Below are positions 1 through 4,997 of a DNA stretch of 5,604 bases, piece after piece. Both the position numbers and the translations under genes were made by a program. Source of the stretch: AC-9 sp051984395 (lineage in GTDB: Bacteria > Actinomycetota > Acidimicrobiia > Acidimicrobiales > AC-9); assembly GCA_051984395.1 (NCBI GenBank), contig JBPYEZ010000168.1, forward strand, positions 1 through 5,604, read 5' to 3'. Under the pieces are notes generated by a model. It did no database searches and was not told the DNA's origin. It saw only the letters and a program-made list of their open reading frames with translations. Positions within the stretch are counted from its first letter, which is position 1. Every line of letters begins with the position of its first letter.

Positions 1-31
1 CGGCGGGTTCGATTCCCGTCCACCTCCGCCA
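1..31 (+). tRNA. selC: Selenocysteine tRNA (tRNA-Sec), 3' end only
   Basis: This is the 3' part of a tRNA cut by the left edge. Seen directly: T stem GCGGG (3-7), T loop TTCGATT (8-14), T stem CCCGT (15-19, with a G-T wobble at its base), then CCACCTCC (20-27), G (28) and CCA (29-31). An ordinary tRNA has 16 nt between T loop and 3' end; this has 17, which gives an 8-nt acceptor strand. An 8+5 acceptor/T arrangement with discriminator G and a CCGCCA end is the known hallmark of bacterial tRNA-Sec, and E. coli selC shows the same spacing and the same G-T pair at the T-stem base. tRNA-Sec is charged with serine by SerRS, converted by SelA, and delivered to UGA codons by SelB. The anticodon, long variable arm and 5' strand lie outside the window. 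tmRNA and tRNA-Ser were considered but have 7-bp acceptor stems. Confidence 0.72.
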
Positions 32-73
32 CGACTCGCCGTCCAGCTTCTCCGGCGATCCGGCCAAGCGCAG

Positions 74-100
74 CGGCCCGGTTCTACAAAATCCGGGCCG
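74..100 (+). terminator. Strong hairpin downstream of selC, possible bidirectional terminator
   Basis: CGGCCCGG (74-81) pairs perfectly with CCGGGCCG (93-100) around an 11-nt A/T-rich loop (82-92). It starts 42 nt after the end of the tRNA and lies between convergent selC and the sigma gene, where a terminator for either would be expected. There is no T tract on either side, so it would be the U-less type often seen in high-GC actinobacteria. A weaker 5-bp hairpin (37-41 with 53-57) sits closer to the tRNA end. The pairing is certain; the terminator role is inferred. Confidence 0.42.
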
Positions 101-193
101 ACGCGCTCGGCCGAATCACCTTGTGCCGCGGGCGTTCACGGCTGACGAGAAGACGAATCCGCCGTCGAGGTGAAAGGGGAGGGAGGGACCGGC

Positions 194-209
194 GGCGGCG
201 TTGGCCGCC
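194..209 (+). terminator. Tetraloop GC hairpin followed by ATTT, possible rightward terminator
   Basis: GGCGGC (194-199), loop GTTG, GCCGCC (204-209), followed by ATTT. It is a perfect 6-bp stem with a short T run on the + strand. No + strand gene apart from selC lies upstream, 160 nt away. In sequence this GC-rich a 6-bp stem can arise by chance, so the call is weak. The rest of 32-314 shows no gene I can support on either strand. Confidence 0.22.
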
Positions 210-272
210 ATTTCGTAGAACGTCGGCCAGCGCCGAACGACGGTCACTCGCCGCCCGTGGACAGGGGCCGCT

Positions 273-304
273 GGGAGTGACGCTCCCTCGCCGCCCTCAG
301 GGCG
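273..304 (-). terminator. Tandem hairpins after the sigma gene, possible terminator
   Basis: Two short hairpins lie just past the sigma stop codon in its direction of transcription. The first has CGCCC (292-296) pairing with GGGCG (300-304) around a 3-nt loop. The second has GGGAG (273-277) pairing with CTCCC (283-287), extendable by a T-G wobble. The first begins about 10 nt after the stop. Neither is followed by a T tract on the minus strand. The position suits a terminator, but the stems are short. Confidence 0.33.
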
Positions 305-314
305 CCAGGGGCGC

Positions 315-1253
315 TCAGACGGTGAGGAGGTCCCGGGCGCCGGTGTCGCTCGAGGGGTGGCGAAGCTTCGACATCGCCCTGGCCTCGATCTGGCGGATGC
401 GCTCGCGGGTGAGGTTGAAGTGCTCGCCCACTTCCTCGAGCGTCCGGGGCTCGCCCCGGTCCAGCCCGAAGCGGAGCCGGAGGATCTCCCGCTCCCGCTC
501 GTCCAGCGGGGCCAGGAGGCGTGCGATCTCGACGGGCAGCAACGAGGTCGCCGCCATCTCGAAGGGCGACTCAGCCGAGCGGTCCTCGACGACGTCACCC
601 AGCTCGGCGTCGCCGTCCTCACGGAGGGGCTCGGACAGCGAGAGGGGCTCGGCCCGGAAGCGGAGCGCCTCGATGAGCTTCTCCTCTGGCATCTCGACCT
701 CGACGCCGAGCTCGGCCAGGGTGGCGGGGCGACCGAGCTTGAGCTCCAGGCGAGCCTGCGCCTTCTGCACCCGGGCCAGGGTGTCGCCGGCATGCACCGG
801 CAAGCGGATGGTCCGGCCGGTGTTGGCGATACCCCGAGTGATGGCCTGGCGGATCCACCACGTCGCATAGGTGGAGAACTTGAACCCCTTGCGCCAGTCG
901 AACTTCTCGACGGCGTGCATCAGGCCCAGGTTGCCCTCCTGGATGAGGTCGAGGAGGGGCAGTCCCGATGCCTGGTACTTCTTGGCAATCGAGACGACCA
1001 GGCGGAGGTTCGACTGCACGAATGTCCGCTGGGCGTCCTCACCACCCTGGATCTGACGCCGCAGCTCACGACGGCGGGCCGAGGTCAGGTCCTTGGGCTT
1101 GCCGTCGAGCTCCGTCTGCCCCGCATAACCGGCCTCGATGGCCTGGGCCAGCCGGACCTCGTCATCCTTGGTGAGCAGTGGATATTGCCCGATATCGGTG
1201 AGATAGAGGCGGACGAGATCCTCCTCGTCGCGCTCGACTCGCTCCTTTGCCAA
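315..1253 (-). CDS. RpoD-family (sigma-70) RNA polymerase sigma factor
   Basis: This is a promoter-recognition subunit of RNA polymerase, 312 aa from the TTG start chosen here. Domains seen: region 1.2 (about 12-43, DLVRLYLTDIGQYPLL), region 2.1/2.2 (80-119, including NLRLVVSIAKKY and DLIQEGNLGLMHAVEKFD), region 2.3/2.4 (122-144, KGFKFSTYATWWIRQAITR, which melts and reads the -10 box), region 3 (about 148-226) and region 4 (236-301), whose helix-turn-helix TLEEVGEHFNLTRERIRQIE reads the -35 box. There is no region 1.1 and no long nonconserved insert, so it resembles compact group 1/2 sigma factors; primary versus alternative cannot be settled here. Start choice: a GTG nine codons earlier (1278-1280) keeps the frame open but has no ribosome binding site, whereas AGGAGAGG (1263-1270) sits 9 nt before the TTG at 1251-1253. 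The protein ends SKLRHPSSDTGARDLLTV, complete for the family. It is monocistronic: convergent with selC and divergent from the ABM gene. Confidence 0.93.
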   Translation of the reverse strand: MAKERVERDEEDLVRLYLTDIGQYPLLTKDDEVRLAQAIEAGYAGQTELDGKPKDLTSARRRELRRQIQGGEDAQRTFVQSNLRLVVSIAKKYQASGLPLLDLIQEGNLGLMHAVEKFDWRKGFKFSTYATWWIRQAITRGIANTGRTIRLPVHAGDTLARVQKAQARLELKLGRPATLAELGVEVEMPEEKLIEALRFRAEPLSLSEPLREDGDAELGDVVEDRSAESPFEMAATSLLPVEIARLLAPLDEREREILRLRFGLDRGEPRTLEEVGEHFNLTRERIRQIEARAMSKLRHPSSDTGARDLLTV

Positions 1254-1262
1254 GATGATGAA

Positions 1263-1270
1263 CCTCTCCT
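1263..1270 (-). promoter_or_regulatory. Ribosome binding site favouring the TTG start of the sigma gene
   Basis: The minus strand reads AGGAGAGG, 9 nt before TTG at 1253. This match lies inside the reading frame if the upstream GTG (1280) is used, so it argues for the shorter protein. The GTG has only a C/T-rich stretch (GTTCGTCTGGCCGC) in front of it and no nearby -10 box for a leaderless start. Confidence 0.5.
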
Positions 1271-1344
1271 GAGCGGCCACGCGGCCAGACGAACAGCCCC
1301 GTCTCTGGTTTCCCCTGCTCGAAAGGCGAGACGAACCCGCCCTT

Positions 1345-1350
1345 AGTTTA
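1345..1350 (-). promoter_or_regulatory. Possible -10 box of the sigma gene
   Basis: TAAACT on the minus strand fits the actinobacterial TANNNT -10 consensus and stands out in a GC-rich stretch. It would place the transcript start near 1338 and leave a leader of about 80-85 nt before the TTG start. No convincing -35 lies 16-18 nt upstream. A TTGACG (1358-1363) is present but only 7 nt away, too close to pair with this box. Confidence 0.35.
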
Positions 1351-1437
1351 CCGGGAGCGTCAAGGCAGCCGATCGACGCCCAACCCCCCGCTCAGCACCA
1401 CTCTTCCCAGCGATTGTGATACGGGCACTGAGAATTT

Positions 1438-1449
1438 CGACGGCCGTCG
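1438..1449. promoter_or_regulatory. 12-bp perfect palindrome upstream of the ABM gene, possible operator
   Basis: CGACGGCCGTCG is perfectly self-complementary. If the ABM gene is leaderless with transcription from 1489, the palindrome spans about -51 to -40, a usual place for an activator or repressor next to the -35 region. The sigma gene lies in the other direction, about 190 nt away. A palindrome this GC-rich can occur by chance. Confidence 0.3.
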
Positions 1450-1474
1450 GGTCTCTCCCTGCTCGGGGGCCCGG

Positions 1475-1480
1475 TACCCT
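1475..1480 (+). promoter_or_regulatory. -10 box for a leaderless transcript of the ABM gene
   Basis: TACCCT fits TANNNT and ends 8 nt before the GTG at 1489, so transcription would start at or next to the first base of the start codon. No Shine-Dalgarno sequence is present, in agreement with a leaderless start. No clear -35 hexamer is visible 16-18 nt upstream. Confidence 0.5.
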
Positions 1481-1488
1481 CGGACGCT

Positions 1489-1833
1489 GTGGATCCCGAG
1501 ACCACGGGCCACGACGTCGAGCTTACCGTTGTCACCCTGGCCTTCGACGCTCGAGCCGCCGACCACGGCAGCGCCGAGCGACTGGTCGCCGTGCTGGCCA
1601 AGTACGTCGTGCTCTCCCGGGGACAGCCGGGGTGTCGGAACATCGACCTCTGCGCGTCCCAGACCGAGCCGGGCAGGTTCCTGGTCATCGAGAAATGGGA
1701 GACTCCGGCGGCGCAGCGCCAGCACTTCGACTCGCCCGAGATGGTCGAGATGGCGGAGGCGTGCCGGGGCCTGGTCGCCGGCCGGCCAGCGATCGACCTG
1801 CTGGCCGGGATCTCGGCCCACGATCTGGCCTAG
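1489..1833 (+). CDS. ABM-domain protein (putative quinol/antibiotic-biosynthesis-type monooxygenase)
   Basis: This 114-aa protein carries one ABM (antibiotic biosynthesis monooxygenase-like) domain of the dimeric alpha+beta barrel fold. Motifs seen: the first strand ELTVVTLAF (11-19); a helix rich in Ala/Leu/Val (28-43) ending before QPGC (46-49), the usual 'PGC' turn; NIDLCAS (51-57); the strand FLVIEKWE (64-71); and AAQRQHF (74-80) with the usual histidine. Family members are cofactor-free monooxygenases on quinols or polyphenols, heme-degrading enzymes, or proteins with no known activity. Nothing here identifies the substrate, and the heme-ligand pattern of IsdG-type enzymes is not recognisable. 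There is no signal peptide or membrane segment, so it is likely cytoplasmic. The GTG start is chosen because the domain begins about 10 residues later and a TACCCT box lies 8 nt upstream. It is a single gene, convergent with the 186-aa gene with only 19 nt between stop codons; no terminator is visible there. Confidence 0.83.
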   Translation: MDPETTGHDVELTVVTLAFDARAADHGSAERLVAVLAKYVVLSRGQPGCRNIDLCASQTEPGRFLVIEKWETPAAQRQHFDSPEMVEMAEACRGLVAGRPAIDLLAGISAHDLA

Positions 1834-1852
1834 TGCCGGCGGACCTCGCCCG

Positions 1853-2413
1853 TCACACCGGTTGGCGGGCGGCCCCGGTCTCGACGCACACCGCGTCGAG
1901 GTCGCGCCACGTGAGCCCCGTCGCCGACCACAACCGGTCGAAGGCGGCGTCCGCCAAATCGGTGAACCCGTGGCGGTTGCGGAAGTGGTACCGCCATCGG
2001 GCCTGGGTGTCGCCGAAGCCCAGACGCGAGCACCGCCCGACCGAGTAGGCGTCCCACGCCACGCCCTGGACCAGCGAGAGTGCCTTTTCCTCCGGTGGGT
2101 CGCCGAAGGCGGGGTCCAACCGGTCGCGGGCGCGAAAGAGAAGCCGCCCGAGGATGTCCTCGACGCTGGCCACCCTGAGCTGTCGAGGACGCTTGGCGTC
2201 CTCGAGGGCGCCGCTCTGCACCGAGACCGTGACCGGATGCATCGAGACGAGGCGACCGGCTCCGAGCGGCGAGCTCTCGTCGACGTCAACCCGGACCTCG
2301 AGGTCCTCGGGCAGGCCCATGGCGACGGCCACGCTGCGGGCCGTGGCTGCGATCACTCCGGCGTCGAAGGCCACGAGGTGGAACTGCTCCGGAGTGACCG
2401 AGATCCGCGCCAC
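1853..2413 (-). CDS. Protein of unknown function, 186 aa
   Basis: I do not recognise this family. The start is well supported: GTG at 2413 has a perfect AGGAGG 7 nt upstream. The N-terminal part (1-70) looks like alternating strands and helices, with RVDVDESSPLG (41-51) as an acidic strand-turn. Residues 80-104 (ASVEDILGRLLFRARDRLDPAF) form an amphipathic helix. The C-terminal half carries an aromatic and basic stretch, WDAYSVGRCSRLGFGD (120-135) then RWRYHFRNRHGFTD (139-152), and ends with a Leu/Trp/Asp-rich helix. There is no signal peptide or transmembrane segment, so a soluble cytoplasmic protein is likely. It lies 27 nt after the 220-aa gene in the same direction and is almost certainly co-transcribed with it. 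G/C at third positions and a strong ribosome binding site argue that it is real. Function unknown. Confidence 0.8.
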   Translation of the reverse strand: MARISVTPEQFHLVAFDAGVIAATARSVAVAMGLPEDLEVRVDVDESSPLGAGRLVSMHPVTVSVQSGALEDAKRPRQLRVASVEDILGRLLFRARDRLDPAFGDPPEEKALSLVQGVAWDAYSVGRCSRLGFGDTQARWRYHFRNRHGFTDLADAAFDRLWSATGLTWRDLDAVCVETGAARQPV

Positions 2414-2420
2414 CTCAAGG

Positions 2421-2426
2421 CCTCCT
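2421..2426 (-). promoter_or_regulatory. Ribosome binding site of the 186-aa gene
   Basis: The minus strand reads AGGAGG, a perfect anti-16S match, 7 nt before GTG at 2413. It fixes the start and contrasts with the other genes here, which mostly lack such a site; this suits an internal gene of an operon. A short inverted repeat (CGAGGT 2433-2438 with ACCTCG 2451-2456) surrounds the stop codon of the preceding gene but does not cover this site. Confidence 0.8.
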
Positions 2427-2440
2427 GACTGTCGAGGTGG

Positions 2441-3103
2441 TCAAGCGGGGACCTCGGCGCCAGAGGGTTGGGAGGGACCTCCGATGCTGCCGGGTCCGGC
2501 GATACCGCCCGCCCGGAGCATGGCGGTCTCGAGGCGGACCTGGTGGGCGGCCGCCCGCGCGACCTCCTCCTCGGTCTCGATGAGCGACTGCAGCAGCATC
2601 TCGCCGTCCCGCCAGTCCTCGAGCTCGTCGTTGAGGACCAGTCGGAGGGAGCGAATGGTGGGCGCGTCGGTGATGGTCGACGTGTTGTTCAGGTGGTAGG
2701 TGTAGGCGGCGATCTTGTGCGGGATCAGGACCCGGTAGACGCCGACCAGCTTCTCGATGGTCTGTCCTGGCTCCTCCGGTTCGGTGATCGCCGCCATGAA
2801 CCGCTCGACGTGCTCGTTGGCAGGCAGCGTCAGCCGGTCGGGGTTCATCTCACGCAGCTCGGGCAGTCGCTTGTGCCACAGCTCGGCGTGCCAGGCGTGC
2901 TTGTAGCAGTGGGTGCCGAGACGCATCTTCACGTCGAGCTCGGGGACCGTGGCCACCCACCCACCCAGCGCCTCGAAGAGCCGCATCTCGACCCACTTGT
3001 AGCTCCCCACCCGTCGGGCCGTCTCCTCGACGGTGAAGGCGCCGGGGAGCTCGCGGCGGTCCCAGGGGGCGAAGGCCTGCCTCGGCTTCTTGGGATCGGC
3101 CAT
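2441..3103 (-). CDS. Histidine-rich helical protein, possible ferritin-like fold, function unknown
   Basis: A 220-aa soluble, predicted mostly helical protein with no signal peptide or membrane span. Helices as read: 33-52 (YKWVEMRLFEALGGW, with E39 and E44); 60-84, unusually His-rich (H65, H69, H72, H77) and containing E74-x-x-H77; 95-107; 113-140 (E117, H129, H137); and 148-198 with E160-x-x-D163 and a long Glu/Ala helix. A Gly/Pro/Ser tail (199-220) looks disordered. Carboxylate and ExxH motifs on successive helices recall ferritin-like diiron proteins, but the second motif is ExxD rather than ExxH, so metal binding is only a hypothesis. ATG at 3103 is the first start after an in-frame TGA (3113-3115); no good ribosome binding site precedes it. 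It lies 30 nt after nadE and 27 nt before the 186-aa gene, with a 16-bp inverted repeat at 3122-3137. Alternative: a purely structural helical bundle. Confidence 0.82.
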   Translation of the reverse strand: MADPKKPRQAFAPWDRRELPGAFTVEETARRVGSYKWVEMRLFEALGGWVATVPELDVKMRLGTHCYKHAWHAELWHKRLPELREMNPDRLTLPANEHVERFMAAITEPEEPGQTIEKLVGVYRVLIPHKIAAYTYHLNNTSTITDAPTIRSLRLVLNDELEDWRDGEMLLQSLIETEEEVARAAAHQVRLETAMLRAGGIAGPGSIGGPSQPSGAEVPA

Positions 3104-3111
3104 CCCACAGC

Positions 3112-3137
3112 ATCATTCCAATTGACCGGTCGGTCAA
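3112..3137 (-). promoter_or_regulatory. Possible internal promoter for the two unknown genes
   Basis: On the minus strand TTGACC (3132-3137) matches five of six -35 bases. AATGAT (3112-3117) is a partial -10 match ending 8 nt before the ATG at 3103, the spacing of a leaderless start. The spacer is only 14 nt, shorter than the optimum, so the assignment is tentative. If real, the pair can be transcribed independently of nadE. Confidence 0.27.
3122..3137. promoter_or_regulatory. 16-bp inverted repeat, TetR-type operator candidate
   Basis: TTGACCG (3122-3128), GT, CGGTCAA (3131-3137): two perfect 7-bp half-sites with a 2-bp spacer. Overlapping ACCGGTCGGT-like sequences are common operators for TetR-family repressors in actinobacteria (family knowledge). 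It covers the nadE stop codon (3134-3136) and ends 19 nt before the next start codon, where a bound repressor would block a promoter. The 2-nt spacer is too small for a stable RNA hairpin loop, so a DNA-binding site fits better than a terminator. The regulator is not encoded in this window. Confidence 0.5.
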
Positions 3138-4894
3138 GACGGAGGGGTCCCGCCGGCGCCTCCTGACCCCCGCGACCCCTCGCTGCCCGCGTAGCGGTTG
3201 GTGATCGGCACGCGCCGGTCCTTGCCGAAGGCCTTGTGGCTGACCCGCACCCCGAGCGGCGTCTGGCGCCGCTTGTACTCGGCGCTGTCGACCAGCCGCA
3301 CGACGTGGTCCACGAGCGTCGGGTCGTAGCCGGCGGCCACCAGCTCGGTGGCGGTGTGGTCCTCCTCGACGAAGGCGGCGAGCACGGGGTCGAGGATCTC
3401 GTAGGGCGGGAGCGACTCGTCGTCGCGCTGGTCCGGGCGAAGCTCGGCCGAAGGCGGCTTCTCGAGGACCGAGGCGGGGATCAGGTCCGTCCCGGCTCTG
3501 GCGTTGCGCAGCTGGCACAGCCGGTAGACGAGCGTCTTCGGTACGTCCTTGATCACCGCGAACCCGCCCGCCGTGTCGCCGTAGAGGGTCGAGTAACCCG
3601 TGGCCAGCTCGCTCTTGTTACCGGTGGTGAGCACGATCCACCCGCAGGCGTTCGACAGCGCCATGAGGACGACCCCCCGGATCCGGGACTGCACGTTCTC
3701 CGCCGTGAGGCCGGTCAGCGGCTCGCCCAGGCTCGGCGCCAGCATCTCGAGCAGCGACGCGTGGGCCGGCTCGATCGGAATGGTTCGCAGCTCGATGCCC
3801 AGATGGTCCGCCAGCGAGGTGGCGTCGGACAGCGAAGCCTCGCTGGAGAAGCGCGAGGGCATGGCCACGGCGTGAACCTGCTCGGGACCGAGCGCGTCGG
3901 ACGCGATCGTCGCCACCAGCGAGGAGTCGATTCCTCCGGACAGGCCGACGAGGACACCCGAGAACCCGTTCTTGCACACATAGTCCCGGGTGCCGAGCAC
4001 CAGGGCGGCGTAGACCTCCTCCTCGGCTCCGAGCGGCGGCGTGAGGGAGGGGGAACGCCGGTCAGCGTTGTCCCGAGGCCGCTCACTCACGACCACGGCG
4101 TCGAGGCTCGGGGCCCGTCGTCGCCCGCGGGGGTCGAGCAGACGGGTGCGGAACACCGGTCGGACCTCCATGTCGACCACCAGCACCTGCTCCTCGAACT
4201 GCGCGGCCGATGCCACGACCCGCCCCGCCTCGTCGAGAACCAGAGAGGCGCCGTCGAACACCAGCTCGTCCTGGCCCCCGACCAGGTTGACGTACACGAG
4301 CGAGCACGAGGCGTCGGCCGCCCTGGTGGAGAGCATCCGCGCCCGCTCGTCGAGCCGGCCCTGGAAGTAGGGCGAGGCATTGATGTTGACGACCAGCTCC
4401 GCCCCGCCTGCCGCCTGCTCGGAGACGGGCCCGGTCGGGCTCCAGGCGTCCTCGCAGATCGACACGCCCACGCGCACGCCGCCGATCAGATACAGCTGCG
4501 AGGCCGGCTCGCCCGGCGTGAAGTACCGGTCTTCGTCGAACACCGAGTAGTTGGGCAGAAGCCGCTTGTGGTAGACGCCGACGACCGATCCGTTGGCGCA
4601 CACCGCGGCGGCGTTGTGCAGATCGCGCGCGACATCGACGAACCCCACCACCGCGGCGCAGCGACGGGTGCTGCTGGCCACCCGCTGCAGAGCGTCGAGG
4701 TTGTCGGCCACGAACCCCGGCTTGAGGAGCAGGTCCTCGGGCGGGTAACCGGTCAGAGCCAGCTCGGGGAACACAGCGAGGTCGGCGCCGGCCGCCTCTG
4801 CCTCGGTCAGGCAGGCGACGATCCGGTCCACGTTGCCGCCGAGGTCGCCCACGACGACGTCGAGCTGACAGGCGGCGACTCTGAGACGACCCAC
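3134..4894 (-). CDS. nadE: Glutamine-dependent NAD+ synthetase
   Basis: It catalyses the last step of NAD+ synthesis: ATP-dependent amidation of nicotinate adenine dinucleotide, using ammonia released from glutamine. At 586 aa it is a two-domain enzyme of usual length for the glutaminase-fused type (ammonia-only forms are about 275 aa). Residues 1 to about 250 form a nitrilase-type glutaminase domain with the catalytic triad E44 (FPEL), K110 (YHKR) and C147 (SICEDAW). Residues about 290-568 form the synthetase domain with the PP-loop SGGIDSS (319-325), GNKSELATGYSTLYGD (425-440), PSAELRPDQRD (481-491), and a C-terminal HKAFGKDRRVPITNRY (553-568). A Gly/Ser-rich tail (570-586) follows and is probably disordered. 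The GTG start at 4894 is set by the TAATCT box 6 nt upstream; an ATG 4 nt earlier is out of frame. First gene of a probable three-gene leftward unit, divergent from glnE. All key residues are present. Confidence 0.96.
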   Translation of the reverse strand: MGRLRVAACQLDVVVGDLGGNVDRIVACLTEAEAAGADLAVFPELALTGYPPEDLLLKPGFVADNLDALQRVASSTRRCAAVVGFVDVARDLHNAAAVCANGSVVGVYHKRLLPNYSVFDEDRYFTPGEPASQLYLIGGVRVGVSICEDAWSPTGPVSEQAAGGAELVVNINASPYFQGRLDERARMLSTRAADASCSLVYVNLVGGQDELVFDGASLVLDEAGRVVASAAQFEEQVLVVDMEVRPVFRTRLLDPRGRRRAPSLDAVVVSERPRDNADRRSPSLTPPLGAEEEVYAALVLGTRDYVCKNGFSGVLVGLSGGIDSSLVATIASDALGPEQVHAVAMPSRFSSEASLSDATSLADHLGIELRTIPIEPAHASLLEMLAPSLGEPLTGLTAENVQSRIRGVVLMALSNACGWIVLTTGNKSELATGYSTLYGDTAGGFAVIKDVPKTLVYRLCQLRNARAGTDLIPASVLEKPPSAELRPDQRDDESLPPYEILDPVLAAFVEEDHTATELVAAGYDPTLVDHVVRLVDSAEYKRRQTPLGVRVSHKAFGKDRRVPITNRYAGSEGSRGSGGAGGTPPS

Positions 4895-4900
4895 GCATCG

Positions 4901-4928
4901 AGATTACGCCCGAGCCCTGTTTTGTCGG
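4901..4928 (-). promoter_or_regulatory. nadE promoter, leaderless type
   Basis: On the minus strand, CCGACA (4923-4928, four of six -35 bases including GACA) is followed after 16 nt by TAATCT (4901-4906, a good TANNNT -10). The -10 ends 6 nt before the GTG at 4894, so the transcript should begin at or beside the start codon. There is no ribosome binding site. It is the best-formed promoter in the window. Confidence 0.6.
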
Positions 4929-4985
4929 GCCACGGCTGGGTCCGGCCGCGTCCCTCTGGCCGGCCGGAAACCCGGTCGGGCCTGA

Positions 4986-4991
4986 CACACT
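4986..4991 (+). promoter_or_regulatory. Possible -10 box of glnE, leaderless type
   Basis: CACACT keeps the A2 and T6 of TANNNT and ends 6 nt before the GTG at 4998, the same spacing as the nadE box on the other strand. The first base deviates and no -35 is obvious. No Shine-Dalgarno sequence precedes the GTG. The 103-bp gap to nadE thus holds two divergent, non-overlapping promoters. Confidence 0.35.
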
Positions 4992-4997
4992 GGTCCG

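Noticed and set aside
1..31. Reading the left-edge RNA as tmRNA or tRNA-Ser
   Set aside because: Both have 7-nt acceptor strands, giving 16 nt after the T loop. Here there are 17, and taking 7 would leave a C discriminator and no in-register CCA.
116..247. A possible 43-codon minus-strand gene (GTG at 247, stop at 116) in the gap between selC and the sigma gene
   Set aside because: There is no ribosome binding site, no promoter box, and the frame extends far upstream through the sigma gene. Its C-terminal half looks protein-like, but I cannot support it.
357..1346. A 329-codon open frame on the plus strand opposite the sigma gene
   Set aside because: The minus-strand frame gives a complete sigma-70 protein with all regions. 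The opposite frame has no family features and runs through the sigma start region.
1358..1363. TTGACG as the -35 box of the sigma gene promoter
   Set aside because: It lies only 7 nt from the TAAACT box, and no -10-like hexamer is found 16-18 nt downstream of it.
1529..2428. Overlapping plus-strand frames across the ABM gene and the 186-aa gene
   Set aside because: They overlap the better supported ABM frame and read Ser/Arg/Pro-rich compositional noise; they have no ribosome binding site or -10 box at their starts.
4924..4982. Direct repeat GTCGGGCC (4924-4931 and 4975-4982) in the nadE/glnE intergenic region
   Set aside because: Eight GC-rich bases repeated once within 60 bp is easily chance in this composition, and the flanks do not match.
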